A DNA stretch of 37,921 nt. Origin: Dethiosulfatarculus sandiegensis (lineage in GTDB: Bacteria > Desulfobacterota > Desulfarculia > Desulfarculales > Desulfarculaceae). Below are positions 1 to 8,718 of the stretch, piece by piece. The translations under genes and the position numbers were made by a program. The notes beneath the pieces are model-generated. The model ran no database searches, was not told the origin of the DNA, and was given only the letters and a program-made list of their open reading frames with translations. The stretch's first letter is position 1, and each line of letters starts with the position of its first letter. The stretch is taken from contig NZ_AZAC01000032.1 in assembly GCF_000931935.2 (NCBI RefSeq), forward strand, positions 40,023-77,943. Direction: 5' to 3'.

Positions 1-28
1 CACCTGTCCGACTTTTGGGGACCACCTC
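1..28. mobile_element. Possible terminal end of an IS3-like insertion sequence
   Basis: The first bases contain TGTCCGACTTTTGGGG followed by ACC. They resemble the short terminal inverted repeats of many IS3-family elements, whose ends often read TGTCC.ACTTTTGGGG. No transposase is in the window, so the element would lie to the left. The match is by eye only and could be chance. Confidence 0.3.
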
Positions 29-231
29 TCCCGCCCATAAAACACCTCTAAGCAATTCATATCATGCTTTTCAAAACATCCACAAATTCGGAAAAACTTC
101 CGGCAGTTAAAAAGGGGGGGGCTTTCCGGTAGGGGCTCCCTGGCAGCCTATTGATTCAGGCCTTTGCTTGCGTCCAGTACCACTAAATGTCTATCATGAA
201 AGCAGGGATAACCCCTTAGCGGGAGGTGACC

Positions 232-1494
232 ATGGAAACCAAGGATTCAGCGGCCAATGCCTATGCCATGGCCATAGAGCAAATTGAATCGGCGGTTAAA
301 TACATGGAGATCGAAACCTGTTTTGTGGATCGCCTGAAAACCACGGATCGGGAGGTGACGGTTCATCTGCCGGTTAAGATGGATGACGGAACCTATCGCA
401 TCTTCACCGGCTACAGGGTTCAGCACTGCGGGGTTTACGGGCCTTACAAAGGGGGCATCCGCTATCATCCTGATACGGATCTGGATGAGGTAAGGGCCCT
501 GGCCATGTGGATGACCTGGAAATCGGCGGTGGTAAACATCCCCTTTGGCGGAGCCAAAGGCGGTGTCAACTGCAATCCCAAGGAGATGTCCAGTAGGGAG
601 ATAGAAAATCTAACCCGCCGCTTCACCTGGGGGCTTTCCAATATTATCGGCCCTGAGAGGGATATTCCGGCCCCGGATGTATACACCAACCCCCAGGTAA
701 TGGCCTGGATAATGGATACCTACAGCATTTTGCGAGGTTATGCCGTACCGGGCGTGGTAACCGGCAAGCCCCTGGAGCTCGGCGGCTCCCTGGGCAGGCA
801 CGAGGCCACAGGCAAAGGTGTGGTGATCACGGCGCTTCAGGCCTGCCATCAGCTGGGCCTTGACCCCAAGGGGCTCACTGTGGCGGTGCAGGGAGCGGGA
901 AATGTAGGTGGCGTGGCGGCTGCCGCCTTTAGCAAGGCGGGGTTTAAGGTAGTGGCCATAAGCGATTCCAAGGGAGGCATTCACAACCCCAAAGGTTTGG
1001 ATGTTAACGCAGTATTGGCCTGCAAAAATCAGTATTCCTGTGTGATCAAGCCCGGCATGAAAGGGGATTCCGTAACCAACTCCGAGCTTTTGGAGCTTAA
1101 ATGCGATATTCTGGCCCCCTGTGCCCTGGAAGGTGTGATTACCAAAAAAAACGCCGCCAAAGTCAAGGCCAGGATCATTGCCGAGGGAGCCAACGGGCCC
1201 ACCACCCCCAATGCGGACAAAATCCTCCATGACAAGGGTGCCTTTGTGGTGCCGGACATATTGGCCAATGCGGGCGGGGTTACGGTCTCCTATTTCGAGT
1301 GGGTGCAAAACCTGCAAAACCTGCTTTGGGATGAAGAGGAAATAGGACGCAGATTAGAAAAAAGGCTCTGTAGTTCATTTGAAGAAGTGCATGGAATTGC
1401 AATGGAAAAGAAAGTGGATATGCGCACCGCGGCCCTTATTCTGGGTATTGGACGTGTAGCCAGGGCCTTGAAGCTGCGCGGGTTTTATCCCTGA
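232..1494 (+). CDS. gdhA: Glu/Leu/Phe/Val dehydrogenase family, glutamate dehydrogenase
   Basis: Cytoplasmic NAD(P)-dependent oxidative deamination of glutamate to 2-oxoglutarate and ammonia, or the reverse. The 420-residue length fits hexameric GDHs. The N-terminal substrate domain carries GPYKGGIRYHP and GGAKGG (substrate and catalytic lysines) and APDVYTNPQVMAW, which includes the catalytic aspartate. The C-terminal Rossmann domain carries VQGAGNVGG, and EGANGPTTP follows. I chose ATG 232 because GGGAGG at 221-226 sits at ideal spacing; an in-frame GTG at 226 is buried in that site. The gene is monocistronic and ends in a perfect hairpin. Coenzyme preference is not decided here. Family assignment is very safe; glutamate is more likely than leucine as substrate, from the overall resemblance to archaeal/bacterial GDHs. 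Confidence 0.93.
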   Translation: METKDSAANAYAMAIEQIESAVKYMEIETCFVDRLKTTDREVTVHLPVKMDDGTYRIFTGYRVQHCGVYGPYKGGIRYHPDTDLDEVRALAMWMTWKSAVVNIPFGGAKGGVNCNPKEMSSREIENLTRRFTWGLSNIIGPERDIPAPDVYTNPQVMAWIMDTYSILRGYAVPGVVTGKPLELGGSLGRHEATGKGVVITALQACHQLGLDPKGLTVAVQGAGNVGGVAAAAFSKAGFKVVAISDSKGGIHNPKGLDVNAVLACKNQYSCVIKPGMKGDSVTNSELLELKCDILAPCALEGVITKKNAAKVKARIIAEGANGPTTPNADKILHDKGAFVVPDILANAGGVTVSYFEWVQNLQNLLWDEEEIGRRLEKRLCSSFEEVHGIAMEKKVDMRTAALILGIGRVARALKLRGFYP

Positions 1495-1503
1495 TCATTG
1501 ATC

Positions 1504-1540
1504 TAAAAACGATGCGCGGTGTATTTTTACACCGCGCATC
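1504..1540. terminator. Perfect 13-bp stem-loop between convergent genes
   Basis: Arms 1511-1523 and 1528-1540 are perfectly complementary around a TTTT loop. Read on the minus strand the hairpin is followed by GTTTTT, so it is a good intrinsic terminator for the metallophosphoesterase gene. On the plus strand it lacks a U tract but may still end gdhA transcripts. Confidence 0.75.
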
Positions 1541-1610
1541 CTGATGTATTGACCAAAACTTGGATTCCACCAGGCAAGCGGAATCAGCCGGTGTGCTTAC
1601 AGGTAAAGTC

Positions 1611-2714
1611 TCAGGAAGCCGGTTTCAGGGTGATCAAGACCACCTCGGGCTTGGTTCCCACCCTTACCGGCGGCCCCCAGGTGCCGACGCCCACGGAAGT
1701 AAAGAGCCTGCTTCCCTGCCCCAAGTCAAAATCGCCTCTCAGATAGGGAAAAAGCACTCCGACCAGATAATTAAAAGGCCAAATCTGGCCTCCATGGGTA
1801 TGGCCTGCCAGCATCAGGTCAAAGAGGCCCTTGGTCTTTTCTTGCACAAAGGGCTGGTGCTTGATCAAAAGCACCGGCTTTTGCGAACTGGTCTTTTTCA
1901 AAAGATCCAACTCCCGGCTGCCGTTCTCCGGCTTTTCCCGGCTGTGGGGATCATCCATGCCCACAATGCTCAAGGCCGGCAACTCCAAAAGCCGGTTGTT
2001 TAAAAGATCAAAACCCGCGGCCTTGTGAAAGCGGGCCGAAATATCCTCGCCCGCCGCCATGTTGGCATAGATTTCGTGATTGCCCCTGACCGCCACCTTG
2101 CCCAGGGGTGGGCGCAACTTCTTTATTTCCTCTGCCAAAAGCTGCCAGTCGTTTCTGTGAATGCCCGATTCAATTAGGTCCCCGCCCGAAATCAGAATAT
2201 CGTAATCCAAGCCGTTCAAAACCTTGAGCACCCTTTGCAACCTGGAATCACCCTCCACGGAATAAAGATGCACATCGCTGACAAAGGCTATTTTTATGGG
2301 TTTGGCGGCCGGAGCCATCCTGCCGCTTACAATCTCAACCTTGGTGACCCCGATATCCCTGGCCTGGAAAAAACCCCAGGTCAAAAGGCCCACGGAGCAG
2401 ACCAGAACCAGATAGCCTATAATTCGGGCGACAAAAGCCAGATGAACCGTGCGGAACAGAACGATCAGGATGGAACCCAAGAAAAGATAGAAGATCAGGC
2501 CAAGCCAAAGATAAGTGATCATGGCATAAAGACCGTAACGCTCTCCGGCGTAACCCGAGAGGCCGGGAGACAGGGTCATGGCTATAAAAACAAGGGCCAA
2601 CAAAAGCCGCGGCCAGCCGGTCAGGTTCAAGGTCCAGCCAACCTGGCTGAAGACCAGCCAGCCCATCAAACCGTATATCAGGGTAAAGATGCTGAAAAAC
2701 AGGATAAAACCCAT
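1611..2714 (-). CDS. Membrane-anchored metallophosphoesterase (YkuE-like)
   Basis: A 367-residue protein. About four hydrophobic segments lie in the first 115 residues. A calcineurin-like phosphoesterase domain follows with all the dimetal motifs: SDVHL (146-150), GGDL (177-180), GNHE (211-214) and GHTHGG near residue 305. The family hydrolyses phosphomono- or diesters at a two-metal site; YkuE-type relatives act at the membrane surface, but the substrate here is unknown. The start is supported by GGAG seven bases upstream of ATG 2714. It stands alone, with the transporter operon terminator upstream and a hairpin terminator downstream. Confidence 0.85.
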   Translation of the reverse strand: MGFILFFSIFTLIYGLMGWLVFSQVGWTLNLTGWPRLLLALVFIAMTLSPGLSGYAGERYGLYAMITYLWLGLIFYLFLGSILIVLFRTVHLAFVARIIGYLVLVCSVGLLTWGFFQARDIGVTKVEIVSGRMAPAAKPIKIAFVSDVHLYSVEGDSRLQRVLKVLNGLDYDILISGGDLIESGIHRNDWQLLAEEIKKLRPPLGKVAVRGNHEIYANMAAGEDISARFHKAAGFDLLNNRLLELPALSIVGMDDPHSREKPENGSRELDLLKKTSSQKPVLLIKHQPFVQEKTKGLFDLMLAGHTHGGQIWPFNYLVGVLFPYLRGDFDLGQGSRLFTSVGVGTWGPPVRVGTKPEVVLITLKPAS

Positions 2715-2780
2715 ACTCGGTCTCCACTTGCCGTTTTTATAAAGCCTTTGGTCCGGTTTCGGGGAAATCCAATTTTGGAT

Positions 2781-2822
2781 TCAAAAAAATTTCACTTAGT
2801 CGCGCCCCGGCCAAGTGAAATT
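2781..2822 (-). terminator. Rho-independent terminator of the BMP transporter operon
   Basis: On the minus strand an AAGTGAAA/TTTCACTT stem (2790-2797 with 2813-2820) encloses a GC-rich loop and is followed by seven T residues. It lies about 70 bases past the stop of the last permease. A second hairpin (GGTGAACCAG with CTGGTTCACC, 2842-2877) lies just before it. Confidence 0.7.
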
Positions 2823-2891
2823 CCTTTTTATAATCATTACAGGTGAACCAGGGCTTTTGGCAAGCACTGGTTCACCCGGATGTATTTAAGA

Positions 2892-3824
2892 TTATTCGCC
2901 CCTGCGGAAAGGCAGGCCCAGGGCGGCCGGTGCGTCCACACTGCCGGAACGCCTCTGGCGCATGGTGATGAGGATCAACACCCCCACGGTAAGCAGATAG
3001 GGAAGCATAACCAAAAGAGAGGAGGGAATGTGGGCGCCCGCTGCCTGCACCCTTAACTGGAGCACCCCGACTCCGCCAAAGAGAAAAGCACCGGCCGCGG
3101 CCTTGAAGGGGTGCCAGAACCCGAAGATAACCAGGGCCACGGCGATCCAGCCCCGGCCCGCCACCATATTCTCCATCCACATATGGGTGTAGCCCAGAGA
3201 AAGGTAGGCTCCGGCCAGACCTGCCAGAAGGCCGCCCATGAGCACATGGATGTAGCGGATCTTGGCCACGGACTCACCCCAGGCATCGGCGGCCGAAGGG
3301 TTTTCTCCGACAGCCCGCACACTGAGTCCGGGCCGGGAGCGGAAAAGGTAATACCAGGTAAGGGGAACCAGCAACAGGGCCACATAGACCAGGGCGTCCT
3401 GGTTAAAGAAAACCGGTCCGATAATCGGGATGTCACTTAAAAAGGGGATCGGTATCTTGGCAAAACCCGGGCCTTTAAGGCCCACCAGATTCACGCCCAG
3501 AAAACCGGACAGGCCGATCCCGAATATGGTGAGCCCCAGGCCGGAGACCACCTGGCTGGCCTGCAGACTCACAGTCAAAAAGGCGTGGATCAAAGACATG
3601 CCGCAGCCCGCCAGGGAACCGGCAATGGCTCCCAACACAGGCGAACCCGTGAAATAGGCGGTGGCAAAGCCGGTCATGGCCCCAACCAGCATCATCCCTT
3701 CGGCTCCCAGGTTAAGATTGCCTGAACGCTCGGTTATAATCTCGCCGAGGCAGGCCAGCAACAAAGGGGTTCCCGCCTGAATGGAGGCGGCCAAAAGATC
3801 TGTTATAAAACTCAATTCCGGCAT
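2892..3824 (-). CDS. BMP-type nucleoside ABC transporter, second permease
   Basis: A very hydrophobic 310-residue inner-membrane protein of the BPD_transp_2 family (RbsC/NupQ type). It has LNLGAEGMMLVGAM near the N terminus and AVGENPSAADAWG in the central cytoplasmic loop, the coupling region of this family. With the preceding permease it should form the heterodimeric channel of an importer for nucleosides or related ligands. It starts seven bases after the stop of the first permease, so it is translationally linked. Family is sure; substrate is inferred from gene order only. Confidence 0.88.
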   Translation of the reverse strand: MPELSFITDLLAASIQAGTPLLLACLGEIITERSGNLNLGAEGMMLVGAMTGFATAYFTGSPVLGAIAGSLAGCGMSLIHAFLTVSLQASQVVSGLGLTIFGIGLSGFLGVNLVGLKGPGFAKIPIPFLSDIPIIGPVFFNQDALVYVALLLVPLTWYYLFRSRPGLSVRAVGENPSAADAWGESVAKIRYIHVLMGGLLAGLAGAYLSLGYTHMWMENMVAGRGWIAVALVIFGFWHPFKAAAGAFLFGGVGVLQLRVQAAGAHIPSSLLVMLPYLLTVGVLILITMRQRRSGSVDAPAALGLPFRRGE

Positions 3825-3831
3825 GGCAAGC

Positions 3832-4899
3832 CTATTCCTCTTCCTTGATCCAGCGCACCCTGAATCTTCCTACAAAATCACCGGCCAGCACAAAGAACAA
3901 AACCAGCCCTTGAATAAGCATGGCCAGGTGGGCAGAGACCTTCATGGTGATCTGCAGAAGTTCACCGCCCACCAAAAGGGCTCCAAACAAAAATGAGACC
4001 ACCACCATGGCCCAAGGGTTTAAACGGGCCAACCAAGCAACGATAATCGCCGTATACCCGTACCCCGGGCTGATGCCGGGTTGCAGGCGGTGCTGGATGC
4101 CTGCCACTTCGGCCATACCGGCGAGACCGGCCACCGCTCCGGAGAGGCACAGGCTTATGATTATGGTTTTGGAAACAGGCATGCCGCTTAAACGCGAGGC
4201 CGAGCGGTTGGCGCCAATGGCCCGCATGGTAAAGCCCAAGCGGCTTTTCTTGAACAGAAAGAAGACCAGCACCACCAGGGCAAGGCCTATGACCAGTCCC
4301 AGGTGCACGCGGGTGGTTCCCAGGGCGGGCAGCTCCGCCGCGGGGCTGAAAACCGGGGTCATGGGGAAACCAAAGCTGGTGGGATCTTTCCAGGGGCCAA
4401 AAACCATGAACTCAACCAGATGCACGGCAACATAGTTCAGCATCAAGGTGGTTATGATCTCGTTCACCTGAATCTTGGCCTTGAGAAGGGCAGGCCCCAG
4501 GGCCCACAAAAGTCCCCCGAGCATGCCGCCTATCATCATGGCCGGAATCATCACCCAGGCCGGAAGCCCGGGAAAGGCAAGCGCAACCCAGGAAGCGCCT
4601 ATGGCCCCCAGATAAAGCTGGCCTTCAGCGCCTATGTTCCAGATATTCATGGTAAAGGCCAAAGAGACCGCCAGGCCGCAGATCAAAAGCGGCGTGGTCT
4701 TGACGATTACCTCGGAGAGCGAGTACCAGTCGCCAAAGGTGCCCATGACTATCTCGTTCATGGCCTTGAAAGGCGGCACGCCCGAAACATAGAGCAAAAG
4801 CAAAGTGGCCAGAAGAGCGGCCAGAATAGATACAATCGAGACCAAAAAAGCGCCACCGGGCAAGGGCTTTTCACGAGGTATAAGAACAGGCCTGATCAC
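3832..4899 (-). CDS. BMP-type nucleoside ABC transporter, first permease
   Basis: A 355-residue inner-membrane permease of the BPD_transp_2 family (YufP/NupP type). An N-terminal membrane helix is followed by a loop, then the family motif NIWNIGAEGQLYLGA and the coupling-loop motif AIGANRSASRLSGMP. It starts with GTG at 4899, whose GTGA overlaps the ATPase stop codon by four bases, indicating translational coupling. It pairs with the shorter downstream permease, as usual in this transporter type. Confidence 0.88.
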   Translation of the reverse strand: MIRPVLIPREKPLPGGAFLVSIVSILAALLATLLLLYVSGVPPFKAMNEIVMGTFGDWYSLSEVIVKTTPLLICGLAVSLAFTMNIWNIGAEGQLYLGAIGASWVALAFPGLPAWVMIPAMMIGGMLGGLLWALGPALLKAKIQVNEIITTLMLNYVAVHLVEFMVFGPWKDPTSFGFPMTPVFSPAAELPALGTTRVHLGLVIGLALVVLVFFLFKKSRLGFTMRAIGANRSASRLSGMPVSKTIIISLCLSGAVAGLAGMAEVAGIQHRLQPGISPGYGYTAIIVAWLARLNPWAMVVVSFLFGALLVGGELLQITMKVSAHLAMLIQGLVLFFVLAGDFVGRFRVRWIKEEE

Positions 4900-6425
4900 T
4901 TGAGCTCCTCACCTGCCATCAAAAGGCCGATCTGAGTCGGGTTCAACTCCCCATTGCCAAAGGGGCCTTTGGTGGAGCCTCTGAACAGCACCACAAACCG
5001 GTCGGCAATATTCAACATTTGGGACGCATCCTCACTAATCAGCAATACCGCCCCCCCCTGGTCGGCATGATTGCGCAACACCTTTTCCACAAAAGAGGCT
5101 GAAGCCAGATCCAGGCCGCGCAAGGGATAGGCCGCCACCAAAATCTTGGGCTTCTGGTCCAGCTCCCTGGCCAAAAGCAGTTTTTGCAGGTTTCCGCCGG
5201 AAAGTGATCCGGCGGTCGCCTTGGGGTCGGGCGGCCTAATGTCATATTCAAGTATCAGTGACTCGGTGTGCTTTTTCCCGGCAGGCCAGTCCAGCCAGGG
5301 GCCCCGCTTGAAGCGGCGGTCAAGCACCCCTTTCAGCATCAGGTTCTCCATGAGGTTCAAAATGCCGATGCTGCCGTCTGTGTGCCGGTCTTCAGGCACA
5401 TAACCGACCCCGGCCTTGATATAGGCAAAAGGCCCCTTGTTGGTGAGGTCTCTGCCCTTTACCTTTACGGAACCCTTTTCAGCCGTCCTTGCGCCGCAGC
5501 ACACGTCGGCCAGTTCCCTTTGGCCGTTTCCCGCCACACCGGCCACGCCCAGAATCTCCCCCGGCCTTAAACTCAAGTCCAGGTCTTTCAGGCGCAAGAT
5601 GCCCTGATCATCGCGCACACTCACGTCTTCAAGCTCAAGCAGAGGCGCGTGTTCGTCTCTTTGCCCTTGGCCCGCCCGGTAGCTTACCTGCTCCCACTCT
5701 CCGGCGATCATGAGCCCGGCCAGGCTCTCCTTGTCCGCCTCTCCACGGTTCAAGGTGGTGACCGCCCTGCCCTGGCGCAGAATGGTTATGCGATCGGCCA
5801 GGTCCAGGACCTCTTCCAGCTTATGGGAGATAAAGACCACGCTTCTGCCCTGGTCACGCATAAAGCGCAAGGCCTTGACCAGGTCCAGGGTCTCCTGAGG
5901 GGTCAAGATGGTGGTGGGTTCGTCAAAGACCAGCACCCGGGCGTCATAAAGCAAAAGCCTCAAGATCTCCACCCGCTGCCGTTCCCCCATGGAGAGCTTC
6001 CAGACCTGGGTGTGGGGCGGGACCTCCAGCTTGTACTCCTTGCCCAGGGCTTCCACCTTTTGGGCCAGGTCATCGAGCTTTAAACGGAAGCTATTCATCT
6101 GCCTGCCCAAGAGCAGGTTCTCGACCACGGTGAGGGAAGGCGCCAGTTTGAAGTGCTGGTAAACCATTCCCAACCCGGCCTCAATGGCCGCTTTGGGGGA
6201 ACCTTTGGGCATGCGCCTGCCCAGGATGGAAACCTCCCCCTCCTCCGGCACCAGCCTTCCGGAAAGAACCTGCATCAAGGTGGATTTACCTGCGCCGTTC
6301 TCTCCCACAAGGGCATGAATTTCACCTCTACCGACCTGAAAGTCCAGACCGGCCAAGGCGGTGACTCCCGGGAACCTCTTTACGATTCCCTGCATATCAA
6401 TGGCGGGTGTTTTTTCTGCGGGCAT
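4896..6425 (-). CDS. BMP-type nucleoside ABC transporter, double ATPase
   Basis: About 509 residues with two fused nucleotide-binding domains, as in RbsA/YufO. The first has an intact Walker A (GENGAGKST), the signature variant SMGERQ and a Walker B ending FDEPT. The second has a degenerate Walker A (GVAGNGQ) and the signature LSGGNLQK, but AAYPLRGLDLAS where an active Walker B would read EPTRGLD. Only one site is therefore expected to hydrolyse ATP, which is normal for the family. ATG 6425 is preferred to the in-frame TTG at 6431; neither has a strong ribosome site, which together with the upstream hairpin suggests lower expression than the binding protein. Confidence 0.9.
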   Translation of the reverse strand: MPAEKTPAIDMQGIVKRFPGVTALAGLDFQVGRGEIHALVGENGAGKSTLMQVLSGRLVPEEGEVSILGRRMPKGSPKAAIEAGLGMVYQHFKLAPSLTVVENLLLGRQMNSFRLKLDDLAQKVEALGKEYKLEVPPHTQVWKLSMGERQRVEILRLLLYDARVLVFDEPTTILTPQETLDLVKALRFMRDQGRSVVFISHKLEEVLDLADRITILRQGRAVTTLNRGEADKESLAGLMIAGEWEQVSYRAGQGQRDEHAPLLELEDVSVRDDQGILRLKDLDLSLRPGEILGVAGVAGNGQRELADVCCGARTAEKGSVKVKGRDLTNKGPFAYIKAGVGYVPEDRHTDGSIGILNLMENLMLKGVLDRRFKRGPWLDWPAGKKHTESLILEYDIRPPDPKATAGSLSGGNLQKLLLARELDQKPKILVAAYPLRGLDLASASFVEKVLRNHADQGGAVLLISEDASQMLNIADRFVVLFRGSTKGPFGNGELNPTQIGLLMAGEELK

Positions 6426-6442
6426 GGGCAAACACTAAACGA

Positions 6443-6472
6443 GTGTCCGCGGTTTTTTAAAACCGCGGACAC
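6443..6472. terminator. Perfect hairpin between binding-protein and ATPase genes
   Basis: Arms 6443-6456 and 6459-6472 are perfectly complementary (14 bp). The hairpin lies between the binding-protein stop and the ATPase start. In binding-protein ABC operons such a structure typically stabilises the upstream mRNA or partly terminates, giving excess binding protein. The only following T run is short, so partial read-through is expected. Confidence 0.65.
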
Positions 6473-6500
6473 AAGAATAAAAGTTGGATATCACAAATGC

Positions 6501-7580
6501 TTATTTGGCGCTGCCTACAATACCTTCGATAAAGGTGGTCATAGAAAGCAGCGTCTTGTCATCCGCGGTCTGGCCTTTTTTCAGAAGCACGGAGCCGTCC
6601 TGGGCCTTGATCGGGCCCTTGAAGACCGTGAACTTGCCTTCCTTAAGCTCCTGCCTGCGCGCCATGACCAGCTTTTTGACATCTTCGGGAACCATGGATC
6701 CCAAGGGAGCGATATCGATCAGTCCCTTTTCCATGCCCCACCAATAGTCTTCGGGCTTCCAGGTGCCGTCCATGACCTGCTTCAGCAGCTTGGTATAGAG
6801 CACTTTCCAGTTCCACAGAGTGGAGGTCAAAGTCACCTTGGGGGCCATGGGGGCCATATCGGAATCCCAGCCGATAAACCATTTACCGGCCTCGGCAGCG
6901 GCTTCCTGGGGACCCGGCGGATCAATACCCTGGGTGATGACGTCGCAGTCCACGCTCAAAAGAGCCTTGGCCGCGTCCTTGCCCTTGGCAGTGTCGATCC
7001 AGGAGTTGGTCCAGACCACGTGCACCTTGGCCTTGGGGTTAACCTCGCGCACGCCAATGGTAAAGGCATTGGCCAGGCGGATACACTCGGGAATGGGGAA
7101 GGCATTGACATAACCGATTTTGTTGGTTTTTGTCATCATGCCGGCGATCAGTCCGGTCAGATACCTGGCCTGATACATACGGCCAAAATAGGTGCCCACG
7201 TTCTTGGCCCGCTTAAAGCCGGAGCAATGCATAAAGGCCAGATTGGGGAAGCGCTTGGCCACAGCCAGGGTGGGGTCCATGAAGCCAAAGGAAGTGGTAA
7301 AGATAGGCGAATACCCACGACGGGCGAAGTTCATGATGACACGCTCGGCGTCAGCCTCGGAGACACTCTCCATAAAAGCGGTTTCCACACCCAGCTCTTT
7401 TTCCACGGCCAGACGGCCCTGGTTATGAGCATAGGTCCAGCCATGATCGCCAATGGGGCCCACATAGACCCAGGCCGCCTTGACTTTATCTTTCGCCATG
7501 GCCGGGCCGGCTGCCGAAACGCAGAGCCCCAGGGCCAGCGCCAGGCAAAGACATGCCATGAATATAGCACGACAACGCAT
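6501..7580 (-). CDS. BMP family substrate-binding protein (periplasmic)
   Basis: A 359-residue precursor of the basic-membrane-protein (BMP/PnrA/Med) family. An N-terminal signal sequence ends AAGPAMA, then the mature part opens KVKAAWVYVGPIGDHGWTY, the family's ligand-site strand. GWDSDMAP and TSTLWNW follow at the expected places. BMP proteins bind purine nucleosides or related compounds, so I infer nucleoside uptake. I chose ATG 7580 because it begins the signal peptide and has GGGGAG upstream; the longer frame adds 28 unlikely residues. It is the first gene of the four-gene operon, with its own promoter. Confidence 0.9.
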   Translation of the reverse strand: MRCRAIFMACLCLALALGLCVSAAGPAMAKDKVKAAWVYVGPIGDHGWTYAHNQGRLAVEKELGVETAFMESVSEADAERVIMNFARRGYSPIFTTSFGFMDPTLAVAKRFPNLAFMHCSGFKRAKNVGTYFGRMYQARYLTGLIAGMMTKTNKIGYVNAFPIPECIRLANAFTIGVREVNPKAKVHVVWTNSWIDTAKGKDAAKALLSVDCDVITQGIDPPGPQEAAAEAGKWFIGWDSDMAPMAPKVTLTSTLWNWKVLYTKLLKQVMDGTWKPEDYWWGMEKGLIDIAPLGSMVPEDVKKLVMARRQELKEGKFTVFKGPIKAQDGSVLLKKGQTADDKTLLSMTTFIEGIVGSAK

Positions 7581-7635
7581 ACTTAGACTCTCCCCGTAAA
7601 ATTTACGTTTTAAACTACTTTTTGAACAAGGCGCT

Positions 7636-7664
7636 ATTGTAGCCGGAGTTATTGACAAACACAA
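7636..7664 (-). promoter_or_regulatory. Sigma-70-type promoter of the BMP operon
   Basis: On the minus strand TTGTGT (7664-7659) and TACAAT (7641-7636) are separated by exactly 17 bases, about 55 bases before ATG 7580. No purine-riboswitch-like fold was seen in the leader. Confidence 0.5.
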
Positions 7665-7956
7665 GCTTCAGCAAATGCCTGTTTTTGTCTTTATCCCGCC
7701 CATAGGCTGACAAAGAAAACCGGAAGCGAAAAACAAGAATAAAAAATTTAGTTTAATATCAGTCTATTGCCGGATCAGTCACAGAAACGCGATTATTCAT
7801 AGGCATTTTTCAGGATAAGTGCTTCTTGAAAAACAAAAACCGGCCAACAGGCTATGCCCAGTATAACAGCACAGGGTGGCCGGCAGGCAAACGCCTTGTT
7901 GTTTTAATACAAAAAAACCATCGGCCGACGGGTTATTCAGTAAAGGCTTTTTCAAA
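7665..7956. other. Intergenic region with tandem terminator hairpins
   Basis: This gap separates the LytTR regulator from the BMP operon promoter. On the minus strand, just after the regulator stop, a CCGTCGG/CCGATGG palindrome (7918-7931) runs into seven T residues. Further on, CCGGCCA and TGGCCGG arms (about 7841-7883) are followed by TTTTTGTTTTT. Both look like intrinsic terminators of the long upstream operon. The rest (about 7690-7830) holds nothing I recognise. Confidence 0.6.
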
Positions 7957-8718
7957 TTACATCATGCGGAATTGCTTCATATAATTTCTGCTCACCGGCA
8001 GGGATTCCGAACGGTTTTTAAGGGATATCTCCCCTTTGCCGTGGAACCCCTTGGAAACCTTGGATATGGCCGAAACATTTACTATGCAGTTTCTATGCAC
8101 CGGCCAGAAGAGATCGGGGTCCAGCTCTTGGGAAAGTTCTTTCAAAGACTTGCGAATAAGGCTCTCCCCCTGGGCGGTCATGACCAGGGTGTACTTATCC
8201 TTGGCCTGAAAGTAGCTCACCTCCTCCACACTGACAAGCCGCACCCCCGAGCCATGGGGAATTTTCAGCCAGCGCAGGTATTTGGGCGAGTCCTCCTTGG
8301 GTAGGGTGGCCAAAAGATCCTTTAACATGCCTTGCATCTGCTCTGTGGGCGGGTCATCCTTACTGATGCGCTTTTTAAGGCGCTCCACTGTTTCGGCCAG
8401 CCTGTTCTGGGTTACGGGCTTCAGCAGATAATCCAAAGCCCTGGCTTCAAAGGCCTCCACTGCGTAAGAATCATAGGCGGTTACAAAAACAACCCAGCAC
8501 TCCCCGCCTATTTTTTTGGCCACATCCATACCGCTCAGTCCGGGCATGCGGATATCCAAAAATGCCACCTGGGGATCGAACTCCTCAAACAAAGCCAGGG
8601 CCTGGCGTCCGTTTTCAGCCTCCCCCAGCACCTGAAGCTCGGGCCAGACCTGTTTGAGGCAGGATCTCAGATAATCCCTCAGCTCTTTTTCATCATCCGC
8701 GATTATTGCGGTCATCAT
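7957..8718 (-). CDS. LytTR-family response regulator
   Basis: 253 residues. The receiver domain (about 1-120) has the acidic pair DDE, the phospho-acceptor in FLDIRMPG, the threonine in VTAYDSYA and the lysine in LLKPV. The C-terminal LytTR DNA-binding domain has SVEEVSYFQAKDKYT, FWPVHRNCIVN and LPVSRNYMKQF. LytTR regulators bind pairs of direct repeats. It is the last gene of a long operon and overlaps the kinase gene by 26 bases. ATG 8718 follows GGAGGTG at a long but workable distance; an in-frame TTG lies at 8724. Its targets are probably envelope genes, including its own operon, by inference from context. Confidence 0.9.
   Translation of the reverse strand: MMTAIIADDEKELRDYLRSCLKQVWPELQVLGEAENGRQALALFEEFDPQVAFLDIRMPGLSGMDVAKKIGGECWVVFVTAYDSYAVEAFEARALDYLLKPVTQNRLAETVERLKKRISKDDPPTEQMQGMLKDLLATLPKEDSPKYLRWLKIPHGSGVRLVSVEEVSYFQAKDKYTLVMTAQGESLIRKSLKELSQELDPDLFWPVHRNCIVNVSAISKVSKGFHGKGEISLKNRSESLPVSRNYMKQFRMM

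Noticed and set aside
610..1317. Long minus-strand frame opposite gdhA, and similar long frames opposite other genes (e.g. 6153-7586, 4303-4935, 2235-2846)
   Set aside because: These are shadows of strongly supported genes: composition follows the opposite strand, they show no family motifs and have no ribosome sites.
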